A DNA stretch of 64,000 nt, from assembly GCA_934045075.1 (NCBI GenBank), contig OW203726.1:6085535-6149534 (forward strand). Direction: 5' to 3'. Position numbers and translations under genes: made by a program. Source of the stretch: Yponomeuta sedellus (taxonomy: Eukaryota; Arthropoda; Insecta; Lepidoptera; Yponomeutidae). Below the pieces are notes generated by a model. The model did not search any database. It had not been told where the DNA came from and worked only from the letters and a program-made list of their open reading frames with translations. Below are positions 55,385-64,000 of the stretch, one piece after another; the first letter of the stretch is position 1, and every line of letters begins with the position of its first letter.

Positions 55385-55665
55385 CTGACGTAGTTCAGAA
55401 GTGTAGCAGGCTGAAGTGGCAATGGGCTGGTCACATCTGTCGCAGAACCGATGATCGTTGGAGCAGACGGATTCCCAAATGGAGACCACGACTCGGCAAG
55501 CGTAGTGTAGGACGCCCTCTGGCCAGATGGACCGATGAAAAAGGTGGCTGGTGGTGACTGGATGGTGAAAACGGGAGATCGGGTCTTGTGGCGCACAATT
55601 GGGGAGGCTTATGTCCAGCAGTGGACTGCAATCGGCTGAAATGATGATACGGAACTCTTCGTGCT
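55385..55665 (+). pseudogene. LINE ORF C-terminus and 3' end
   Basis: The frame LKWQWAGHICRRTDDRW, RRIPKWRPRLGKRSVGRP, LARWTDE is the conserved tail of a lepidopteran non-LTR retrotransposon (RTE-like by my recognition), followed after a stop by GGGGAGGCTTATGTCCAGCA and an ATGATGAT end. 5'-truncated. Confidence 0.75.
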
Positions 55666-56382
55666 CGAGTCCAACTCCCACTGGGACGGTTCCTTTCATT
55701 AGAAAAAAGTAAAATGTCTAGACTAGGTGTGCCGTTCGTACATAAAACGTACTCTAACTATAATAGGTTTAACGAAAGCTCTACGGTAATAAAGACGTGT
55801 GACAGTATTGTGTGACTTTCAAAACAATATCCTGAGTACGTAAAGTCATGAGGGAATGCAGCCAGACAGTTTTATTGGCCAGTATTAAACTGAAAGGTTC
55901 TAAACGAATCTAATAACGTAGATAGAAAATGCTTTCCTTAAGTCGTACCATCACAAGAGTTAATTACAATAATAATTCAACAATTTTAGATTCGCTTTAC
56001 CTACTCACAAAAGTCTTGCGGCGGCTCTGAGACTCAAAGTTTTATTTTTCTTTACCATACTCGGTTTATGGTTCTATCAGTCAGAGAACGGTCAGGCGTT
56101 CAAGCGTTCAAGAGGTCGGTTTTGCTTTCCCTGTATTGTATTGCGTTACATAGATATACTTACACAGGTGGCGTTGGAACGTGGAAAGCTTGATTGCCTG
56201 ACCGCTGCCTGATACCCTTAGCAAAGAATAACACGTGGAAAAGAAACTGCCATGATTTTGATACAACCATAAAAAAGGTACAAAGATGGACAAGGGCAAT
56301 AATTATACTATATTTGATAGATTAATCTTTGCAACATCCACTTACGATTACCTAAGTATATAAATGTTATGTTGACGACCTC

Positions 56383-56576
56383 TGTGGCGTAGCGGTAGCG
56401 CGTCTGCCTATCATGCAAGAGATCCCGGGTTCGAATCCCGGCTGGGAACAAAAAAAAAAGCCCAGGTCTTGGATGTTTACACGTTTGTGATGTCGTTGTT
56501 TATGGTTCCCACGACACAAGGTATCCTAGTGTGGGGCCAGAAGCAATGTATGTGCTTGTATGTAAATGTTATTAAT
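56383..56576 (+). mobile_element. SINE-D, full-length-like
   Basis: ACCTCTGTGGCGTAGCGGTA (box A), CCCGGGTTCGAATCCCGGCT (box B), A-run, CCCAGGTCTTGGATGTTTAC, GTTTATGGTTCCCACGACAC and GGGGCCAGAAGCAATGTATG, ending TGTAAATGTTATTAAT, where a SINE-B has inserted. Confidence 0.8.
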
Positions 56577-56739
56577 TACTGATGCCGGTAAGTCGCCCAT
56601 TAGCTCAATTGGAAGAGCGCTGGCACGGATAGCCAGAGGTTGCGGGTTCGAATCCCGGCATGGGTGGAATTTTTAGCCTCTAAATAGGTTTTTAAATTTG
56701 TCCTTAGCACGGGTTAGTGCATTAAAATAAAAATAGTAT
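56577..56739 (+). mobile_element. SINE-B, normal order, 5'-truncated
   Basis: GATGCCGGTAAGTCGCCCAT, the core with intact boxes (TAGCTCAATTGG, GGTTCGAATCC), GCCTCTAAATAGGTTTTTAA and the tail TTAGTGCATTAAAATAAAAA. Exact 12-bp target-site duplication AATGTTATTAAT at 56565-56576 and 56740-56751. It shows that a non-inverted copy gives the same 12-bp duplication. Confidence 0.9.
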
Positions 56740-57001
56740 AATGTTATTAATGTTATTTGTTAGTAGTGTTGAAGTGACAGGAGTGTGTTACGATCAAGGT
56801 AACTGGCAAGTGGCAAGCTCTGTTCTCTTCCTACCTCTCTGGGATACAGGCAGTAGTGATACAGCCTGATTACCAATATAAGTTCGTGTATATACACATA
56901 ATTCTATCGTTGGTCAGCCCAATAAAATAAAAAGAAACCAAAAACCGTGCAAAAAACTTTCCATTGATTTACAGTCATCTGAATTTACTGATAGAAGTCT
57001 A

Positions 57002-57188
57002 AAACAAACCGGGGGTGGGCAGCTGCGCCCCCTGCAGTACAATTCCACCAAACTACGATCCCCAGCCCGCATGCCCAGCGTGGGGATTATGGGCATTACC
57101 CCCCCAATGATGGCACAACCTTGCGCTAATTAGGGGAGGGCTATGTCCAGCAGTGGACTAATATAGCCTGAAGAAGAAGAAGAAGAAG
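57002..57188 (+). mobile_element. LINE 3' end with (GAA)n tail
   Basis: GGGTGGGCAGCTGCGCCCCC, GCATGCCCAGCGTGGGGATT, GGGAGGGCTATGTCCAGCAG and the CTGAAGAAGAAGAAGAAGAA tail: the plus-strand counterpart of 982-1245. Confidence 0.7.
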
Positions 57189-57582
57189 TGTAAAACGACC
57201 CAAAAGGATGAAGGAAAAAGATAGTTCTGTTATATAAATGCAGAAAACCGATAAAACTATCTACCACCAACTAGTCTACTGCATGAATCCAGACTATAAT
57301 AAGTGGTACTAAAACAGTGAGTTTTAAAAGCCGAAAAATTTCCTAAAATAGGAAAACTCGCCAGACGTAACGACTCGCTAACTCTGCACCGACTTTATCG
57401 GCGAGTCTAAAACGCCTTTAAATCTCATAAACTCTTCGTAAACTAACATTTAATTACGTCTGCGAGTCGTAACGTGAATGATGGACGTCGATTTTACTCA
57501 AACACTCGAACTAATTGGCTGTTGGAGTCAAAATTCAAATGGATGGATTGCGAAAGATTCGATACCAATAAAGCATACATAA

Positions 57583-57715
57583 TAACAAACTGTGAAGGAT
57601 GGCATCGTGAGGAAACCTGAGTGTCTGAACGTACTCTCTCTCTCTCTCTCTCAGGGAAAGCCCATGCCATCCAGTGGGACGTATTATAGGTTGCATCATT
57701 ATTATTATATTATAA
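57583..57715 (+). mobile_element. SINE-H fragment with (CT)n
   Basis: GATGGCATCGTGAGGAAACC, TGAGTGTCTGAACG, then ACTCTCTCTCTCTCTCTCTC (57630-57651), CAGTGGGACGTATTATAGG and a TTATTATTATA tail. Confidence 0.65.
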
Positions 57716-57971
57716 AACATAAACGTAAGAATACTTGCCACTGCTTGTCTTAAAAAAAAATATTATGACATAAAAATATTCCGAGTTCCTTGCTTACACG
57801 GAATTAGGTAAACGTGGGAAACGTTAAGTGTAACTTTTGTAACTGATAATAGTTTGTAAACTTTGATTGCATTTATTTTTCATTTAAAACTTAATAAACA
57901 CAATATTTATTCCGCTATATTAGCGAAAAGTGACATTTCTTTTTACAATTGGCCTATGCATCTACGTACCT

Positions 57972-58027
57972 GCGATGCAGGAAGAGACCCGTGCCCCAGC
58001 AGTGGGGACATACAAGGGTTGATAACG
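57972..58027 (+). mobile_element. SINE-C 3' tip
   Basis: CGATGCAGGAAGAGACCCGT, GCCCCAGCAGTGGGGACATA, CAAGGGTTGATAACGA; directly abuts a minus-strand SINE-A. Confidence 0.7.
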
Positions 58028-58028
58028 A

Positions 58029-58267
58029 TCTACGTAATGAGATGATTTATATAGCGTCTAGTGGCATCTTCACTCACACTAGATGGGTTAAGGTTCTACT
58101 CGGATGCTTTAGTGCCTGGTAGATGCATTTTTAAATGATATGGGCTTGCCCAGCACATATATCATCCTGACAGTTTAGTTGGCCTAGCCTACGGGGAAGA
58201 CTAGTCAATATCGCGGTGCCAATCAAGCTGCGGATTTCCTTACGATGTTTCCTTTACAGTTAGCTTG
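58029..58267 (-). mobile_element. SINE-A, old copy, minus strand
   Basis: GTAATGAGATGATTTATATA, CACTAGATGGGTTAAGG, TGGGCTTGCCCAGCACATAT, GGCCTAGCCTACGGGGAAGA and TTCCTTACGATGTTTCC in family order with many substitutions. Confidence 0.75.
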
Positions 58268-58289
58268 TGCCCCCCATCCCCAATGTGGG

Positions 58290-58960
58290 CGGGGCGCAAT
58301 TTCTTTTCAATATAGAAACCAAACCTAAAAAGTACTTTTTAATTTTACATTCAACATTATCAATTTTGATACACCCTATAGATAATGTATGAGGTGCAAT
58401 AAACGTTATGCTTTCTCTATTGATCGAGCGAACTATCTGTGTGTTACTCCACGCAATATTTGAGACGAATTTTGTTGACGAGAAAGTTCACTAAACTGGT
58501 TCCTATGCGAATATTATGACAGTTTATTTCAGCGGGCACAAGCGGGTAGGCCCGTTCTTTGATTTGATTACTATTGATTACCTATATGTCTGTAATAAAA
58601 TTATCGGCGTGTCATTACAGGTTTACAACGTTCACATTTCGTTGTTAAGGCCAAGCTTTAGAGAAATTTAGAATGATTTACTTATTGCTTAGATCGATCG
58701 TAATAAGTAAAACATTACAGACATATAGAATATATAGGATATAAAAGTGCACATACTACTTTTATTTTATTTTCATACCCTAGGAGTATCGACGGTGAGC
58801 TTTATTGTTATAGTGTTAATACTAAAACGCAACAAAGTCAATAACGAATGCTCACATTTTATAAAATAATAGAAGCGGAAAGCCAAATGTAAAAATTTAG
58901 CAAAAAACAGTTATATATTATATACTTGTAATAAAATTAGGTAAAGTACTCTCATAAATA
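58290..58960. other. no gene recognised
   Basis: AT-rich, no matched repeats. ACAGACATATAG near 58710 and its inverse CTATATGTCTGT near 58583 form a distant inverted pair. Confidence 0.35.
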
Positions 58961-58999
58961 AACTCACGCATGCATCCCAAAGGAGTGTCTTACAAACGG

Positions 59000-59230
59000 C
59001 TTGAGTCGGTCGCCATACAATGGCAGTCGTTCAGCCATGTCAGAGCCCTTATGGGCGGCTTGATAAATTCTGACTATAGCCCGCCACTGTCTTACCAGGC
59101 ACCTTAACAGGCTGTTCTCCACCAACCCGGACTTGGCCCCCATGGTGGAGTATGACCTAACCTTCCTGCGATGCAGGAAGAAATCCGTGCCCCAGCAGTG
59201 CGGGCATACAAGGGTTGATAACGATGATAT
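59000..59230 (+). mobile_element. SINE-C, head missing
   Basis: GAGTCGGTCGCCATACAATG, GCAGTCGTTCAGCCATGTCA, TCCACCAACCCGGACTTGGC, CGATGCAGGAAGAAATCCGT and ATACAAGGGTTGATAACG, with a small insertion near 59097. Confidence 0.75.
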
Positions 59231-60089
59231 TTATGCACCCCTCTTGTAAATAATAATGTAAATGCGTAGAGTTAGGTCTGAATTACATAATCTCATTATC
59301 TTCGACCTACAACATCTACAACTTATGTAGCCGATCTTGTTCTTCTCTTCTCAAACTATTCTGTATTACTCAGGACTAAGAGTCTCGACACGACATGTTA
59401 CTGCATCTGCGTCTGCGCCTTAAATATGGGCGTATCAATCACGCATGTCCATTATGAAGCCGATTCACCAGAGTTGTCATTAATAGAAATTGCTTTCTAG
59501 TCTTGAATGGGCAACAATTTATTATGCCATCGATACTAGTTGAGGCCCAACTTTGTGTACTAGTACTACTAGCGGAAGTCAGAGAAGAAATTCCGAGGGA
59601 GTTAAAGACTAGTAAGTAGATATTTACTAATACTTTCGATGCAAAAATGCTTGGGCGATGCTTTTTGTTCCAAGTTTTTGATCTGGTTTGTCAAACGATA
59701 AAACAATTTATAGGATCACACAATAGAATTAAATACAATTGCCTGCAAAACTAAGTATGATACTTTTAAAATTACAATAACTTTAAGTGCACAGAAGATA
59801 CTTTAGAACTAAAAAGGACTCCACAAAGAGTTTAATTTTGTGTATTGAATCTCTATAGTAGGTGACCTTCTTTTAAGACCTGGCTGAAAAGGAACTCTTT
59901 TTTTATTGGGTGATGTAGTACTTAAAACTGTAAAACTTAGTTTTGCAGGTCAGTGTATTTATAACATAATAAATTAATTTTTATTTAGCAATACTCTGGT
60001 CCATTGATTTAAACTATTATTTTCACAATATTAGCACTATATGATTTTGTTAAAATTAATTCAATTTATATTAATAAGTAAAACAAATA
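59231..60089. other. no gene recognised
   Basis: AT-rich and unmatched within the window. Confidence 0.35.
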
Positions 60090-60501
60090 AAGTAGTATTG
60101 GCCTTTTTGCATCTACTTAATGAGATGATTTATACAGCGTCCAGTGGTATCTTCACTCACACACTAGATGGGTGAAGGGACCACTCCGACGCTGTAGTGC
60201 CTGGGACATGGTTTTATAGATGGTTTTTAGGCTTGCCCAGCACCTATACCATCCTGACAGCTTAGTCGGCCTAGCCCACAGGAAAGACTAGTCAATACGT
60301 GCGGAGCCAACCAAGCCGCGGGTTTCCTCACGATGTTTTCCTTCACCGTTAGCGTGTGGTATTGCAGTCGCAAAAAAAAAAATTCGCAAATGTACGTAAC
60401 TTTGAAATTAAACAAAGTCATTGGTACATGCCCGCACTCGGGATCGAACCTGGGGCTTTCGCTTGCCAGTCCATGGTTCTACCCACTGAACTACCACCGC
60501 T
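60090..60501 (-). mobile_element. SINE-A, full length, minus strand
   Basis: Complement of 17091-17491 over its whole length, including the head (GGTTCGATCCC at about 60439-60449, minus strand) and TAGCGGTGGTAG start. A short repeat ACAAATA at 60083-60089 and 60502-60508 is the likely target duplication. The TTA tail is nearly lost. Confidence 0.85.
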
Positions 60502-60589
60502 ACAAATAGCATCAGTAAAATCAGAGCTCATTAATTTATTTATAGCGTCACCGAACGACTGAGCTGAGTATATACTACTTAATTATAAC

Positions 60590-60700
60590 GGTTTTTATAC
60601 GGATTTATGCCCGTTTATTACATTTTTACAATTTTCCGACGTTTCGGCACTTTTGCAGGTGCCGTGGTCCCGGATGACTCTATATAAAATACTATATATA
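60590..60700. repeat. dispersed repeat piece with CGACGTTTCGG
   Basis: CCGACGTTTCGGCACTTTTG then CAGGTGCCGTGGTCCCGG, a motif I recognise from lepidopteran dispersed repeats; class unknown. Confidence 0.35.
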
Positions 60701-60872
60701 CTACTTACTTCTCCAATATACATCAGCCGTGTTGTCCAGTCCAGCCAAAGTTTATCTGGAAGAAATCAATTTTATTGATAAGGCCGCCGTCTGTACCTAC
60801 TCTTAGATTAAGAAATATCTGTGTGATTGCCTTTTTTATGAGCAATAAAGTGTTCTCTATCCATCCGATTCA

Positions 60873-61262
60873 GGATCACCGACCGACCGGAGTTGACTAT
60901 ATCCAATTCAGCGTCACCGTCCGCTGGAGCTGCGTATATCCGATTCAGCATCAGCGGCCTGCTGGAGCTGCGTATATCCGATTCAGCGTCAGCGGCCTGC
61001 TGGAGCTGAGTATATCCGATTCAGCGTCAGCGGCCTGCTGGAGCTGAGTATATCCGATTCAGCGTCAGCGGCCTGCTGGAGCTGAGTATATCCGATTCAG
61101 CGTCAGCGGCCTGCTGGAGCTGAGTATATCCGATTCAGCGTCAGCGGCCTGCTGGAGCTGAGTATATCCGATTCAGGGACCGAACGGAGCTGACTATATC
61201 CAATTCAGCGTCACCGCGTGCTGGAGCTGAGTATATACGACGGAACGTCACCGACCTGAGCA
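60873..61262. repeat. minisatellite, 38-bp unit, about 10 copies
   Basis: Six regular units start at 60927, 60965, 61003, 61041, 61079 and 61117 (unit begins GAGCTGAGTATATCCGATTC and ends GCGGCCTGCTG). Degenerate units lie on both sides, and a stray related piece (GACTGAGCTGAGTATATACT) is at 60557-60577. 38 is not a multiple of three and the apparent frames change between units, so it is not coding. Confidence 0.92.
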
Positions 61263-61404
61263 TGTTCGGTTTCATTGACTGTTCAGAAATAAAACTCATA
61301 AATGTTTTCACTTCCAACACATTGGTCACTGGACGAAACAAAATATAGAGTTCATATTTCATCACATACACGAATCAAAATATCCTGAAGTAAAAGTAAA
61401 AACG

Positions 61405-61685
61405 AGGCTAAAAATTCCAAAAATCCAATTCTAAAAATAGAGGCTAGAAATTCTACCCATGCTGGGATTCGAACCCGCAACCTCTGGCTATCCGTGCCAG
61501 CGCTCTACCAATTGAGCCAATGGGCGACTCACCGGCATCAGTGAAATTTCGAACCTCTTTACACTATTCTCTGTATTACGTACAGGCAGCGACATCTGGC
61601 TTAAGCAAATTGCATCACTTACAGCCCCGACTACCTACTTTGGAGTTAGGTTTTACATCGGAATGATATCACTGTACCCACATGA
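61405..61685 (-). mobile_element. SINE-B, long copy, minus strand
   Basis: From GAGGCTAGAAATTCTACCCA through the core to the whole 5' extension ending CTGTACCCACATGATTAT. It defines the far 5' end of the family, and another SINE-B begins at once. Confidence 0.8.
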
Positions 61686-61874
61686 TTATACTATTTTTAT
61701 TTTTAATGCACTAACCCGTGCTAAGGACAATTTTAAAAACCTATTTAGGGGCTAAAAATTTCACCCATGCCGGGATTCGAACCCGCAACCTCTGGCTATC
61801 CGTGCCAGCGCTCTATCCAACTGAGCTAATGGGCATCAGTGAAATAGCACGGGTTAGTGCATTAAAAATAAAAA
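61686..61874 (-). mobile_element. SINE-B flanked by inverted tails
   Basis: Tail complement (ACTATTTTTATTTTTAATGC), CCTATTTAGGGGC block and core in minus order to GGGCATCAGTGAAAT, then AGCACGGGTTAGTGCATTAA and AAAATAAAAATAGTAT, a second tail in plus orientation. The two tails are inverted copies, giving the element pseudo-terminal inverted repeats. Confidence 0.8.
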
Positions 61875-62494
61875 TAGTATTATTCTGAAGTATTTTAGTT
61901 TAGTAACTGTCAAATGTTATACTAATTGCTCTCGCAAACGAAAGGATTAGGTGCGCATAATTAGGCGTCAGTTCAAACGACTTTTAATTATCGACGTTTG
62001 ACGTGCCTTACTTGAATCATGTTGTAATGTAAACGTTGCATTCAAAACATTAACAGTGACAAGCAAAAACGTATAGTCAAATTGTTACTTAATTGGTGAC
62101 ATACTACACTCTACAGTGGTGTCAGGTCGAATTGGTGTCAAATCGACACTTTGTTAGATTTGTATTTTGATAATTTCAATTTATGGATTTGTTGCTTAAT
62201 AAGGGTTTTCCTTTTGATCGATGACAGTGGATTAATGCTAACGAGATGTTGTTGCCAAAATTACATAATGTGCTGTACCCCCGATTTCTAAATTGAAATT
62301 TTCTCTAAAGCACAAAATAGATTCAAACTCAAAAAAACAATCACAAAAATTTTAAAAAAACAAAAACAAAATGTTTACTCTTTTTCTTTTCAAAACCAGT
62401 TTTAACTTAATTAACAGAATTTACAAATTAAACTTACACTACACTAGACACAATGGGCCTCGTTAACATTATAATGAATACGAGACTTATTTGG

Positions 62495-62536
62495 AGAATT
62501 ATTTGGAGGACAAAGAAAGATCCTCCAAATAATTCT
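62495..62536. repeat. perfect 16-bp hairpin
   Basis: AGAATTATTTGGAGGA at 62495-62510 and its exact complement at 62521-62536, with a purine-rich 10-nt loop. Confidence 0.8.
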
Positions 62537-62924
62537 TATAATTTTAATAGGCTTTTTGTCACAGAGTCTCTTATTGTAGAACAGTAACCAGTGCCTCATA
62601 AAGGATGTATTTACTTTTGCAAGTCTAAATCGCGCAATGTTTATTCCTAGTATCAACATTTTGATGGCTACCTATATTTTCGGAATTCCTCATATTTTTC
62701 TTACATATATAATATTTTCATAAATTACCTAACGATTTTGCTGGGGGGAACTAAGAAGTTCGATCCAAATTTAAAAATGAACTTCCTGTAAGTTGGAATT
62801 AAACCTATTATTTTTCGCTTATCAAAGTTTTTGTATCAGACTAGTCCCGATTTTTTTTTTCATACTGTATATACACAATGACTACCATATACACAATTTT
62901 ATCATTCGTAGCCTTAACTGCCTC

Positions 62925-63064
62925 AGTGATCGATTCTGAAATGATCACAATGGTTAAGCAACATAGGGCGCGTTCAGTGCATGGATGGGTGACGGTCTAT
63001 GACTAACGCTAGTGGCATTTTTCTGAGCGGTTGGTGCCGGCTGCCAAGTCAGAGGCCTCAGGGT
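62925..63064 (+). mobile_element. SINE-C 5' half
   Basis: TGATCACAATGGTTAAGCAA, CATAGGGCGCGTTCAGTGCA, TGGATGGGTGACGG retains the 5S-like control region, then CTAGTGGCATTTTTCTGAGC and TCAGAGGCC. The 3' half is missing. Confidence 0.75.
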
Positions 63065-63254
63065 AGATTAAAATAATTTTAAGAATTTTACAGCAAAAAT
63101 AGCAATAAAAGTTATTCGTCATTCGGCAATATGTTTTAGTCTTATGACAAAATTTTCCCAAGACAACCTTTTAAATTATTTTGTTTTATGCGCGACTGTA
63201 CTATTAGAAAATACTTTTATTTTTGTTCGAATCCATCCTTTATAAATTGAACTG

Positions 63255-63405
63255 TTTTTTTCACCGCGGGATGAATCGACCCAGTTACTAAAAGTACATG
63301 GGCGTTTCACCCTACGTACGTCCCGCGGGGCGAAACGACCCATTTAAAAAGAGCACGTGGGCGTTTCGACCCGGACGAACCCTCGTAGGGTGAAACGACG
63401 CAAGA
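63255..63405. repeat. nested inverted repeats of a GGGCGTTTC motif
   Basis: GGGCGTTTCACCCTACG pairs with CGTAGGGTGAAACGACGC. Inside, GGGGCGAAACGACCC pairs with GGGCGTTTCGACCC. GC-rich in an AT-rich setting. This may be a MITE, but no flanking duplication is evident. Confidence 0.6.
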
Positions 63406-63567
63406 CCCGTGCGTTTATGTAATGTATGAATTTTTTTTAGAATAAAATGTTGTTGAGTTATTTACAATGTTTTTACTGTCATTTCTTTTTCTTTCAGTTA
63501 TTGCTTTAGGGTATACTACAAATAAGTAACACTCCTTTTCATAATATCGTAAAATTTTATAATCCAG

Positions 63568-63944
63568 TAGCGATGGTAGCTCAGTGGGTAGAACAATGGA
63601 CTCGCAAGCGAGAGACCCAGGTTCGGGTGCGGGCATGTACCAATGACATTGTTTATTTTCGAAGTTACGTACATTTGCAAATTTGTAGTCGCAATACCAC
63701 ACGCTAACGGTGAAGGAAAACATCATGAGGATCGTTGGCTCCGCACGTATTGACTAGTCTTCCCTGTGGGCTAGGCCGACTAAGCTGTCAGGATGGTATG
63801 GATGCTGGGCAAGCCTACACCATCGAAAAAACTATGTCCCAGGCACTACGGCATCTGAGTGATCCCTTCTCCCATCTATTGTATGTGATTATACCACTGG
63901 ACTCTGTATCAATCATCTCATAACGTATATGCAAAATTCCAATC
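63568..63944 (+). mobile_element. SINE-A, near full length
   Basis: Head GCGATGGTAGCTCAGTGGGT (box A) with a deletion that removed most of box B (GGTTCGGGTGCGG), then the usual body with a deletion near 63731 (AGGATCGTTGGCTCC). 11-bp target-site duplication TTATAATCCAG/TTATAATTCAG (one mismatch) at 63557-63567 and 63945-63955. Confidence 0.85.
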
Positions 63945-64000
63945 TTATAATTCAGCTACATATTCTTCAACGTGTGATGACAGTGTGCCTATATATGGAC

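Noticed and set aside
60873..61262. CRISPR-like array
   Set aside because: Units are contiguous tandem copies with no unique spacers and the genome is eukaryotic.
60775..61371. Frames across the minisatellite as a repeat protein
   Set aside because: The 38-bp unit shifts frame every copy, so the apparent protein is an artefact.
61686..61874. A DNA transposon with terminal inverted repeats
   Set aside because: The apparent terminal repeats are two inverted copies of the SINE-B A-rich tail; other copies show retroposon-type 12-bp duplications.

Overview
The window is eukaryotic nuclear DNA, almost certainly from a moth or butterfly (Lepidoptera). The evidence is AT-rich sequence packed with short retroposons that carry the lepidopteran signature CATCGTGAGGAAACC, LINE 3' ends of the type GGCCTATGTCCAGCAGTGG, and 5S-rRNA-derived SINEs, together with mariner, Transib, MULE, PIF/Harbinger, piggyBac-type and hAT-type DNA elements. 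I see no convincing host gene, no functional tRNA or rRNA gene and no CRISPR array. This looks like a large repeat-rich intergenic region or intron.

Layout. 1-4 kb: a LINE 3' fragment and a decayed mariner split by a SINE. 4.3-8.6 kb: a Transib transposon, the family from which vertebrate RAG1 derives, with a transposase carrying one frameshift and one nonsense codon. 9.3-19.5 kb: LINE tails, a PIF/Harbinger MITE and many SINEs. 19.6-22.6 kb: a SINE split by a very recent inverted duplication, whose arms hold a full-size mariner and an internally deleted copy of it. 22.9-31.7 kb: SINEs of several families. 32-37 kb: a cluster of perfect or near-perfect hairpins. 39-41 kb: inverted SINEs and a piggyBac-type MITE. 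44.8-47.5 kb: a 5'-truncated Ty3/gypsy pol with a SINE in its integrase and a probable 3' LTR. 48.85-52.79 kb: a three-layer nest, a hAT-like MITE containing a 5S-SINE and an apparently intact MULE transposon with a two-exon FLYWCH-MULE transposase. 53-64 kb: SINEs, LINE tails and a 38-bp minisatellite.

Family names used here are local labels. SINE-A: tRNA-derived, 401 bp, (TTA)n tail. SINE-B: tRNA-like core between a roughly 220-bp 5' extension and an A-rich tail; it makes 12-bp target duplications and is very often found with an inverted 5' part. SINE-C: 5S-rRNA-derived. SINE-D, E, F and G: other tRNA-headed families. SINE-H: the element with CATACTCTCTCTGAGA.

The most unusual items are the SINE-B copies with internal inversions (at least nine in 64 kb, most with exact 11-12-bp target duplications), the MULE with opposed arrays of an 18-bp subterminal motif, the Transib with CACGGTG termini, and the almost identical inverted arms at 19.8-22.2 kb.
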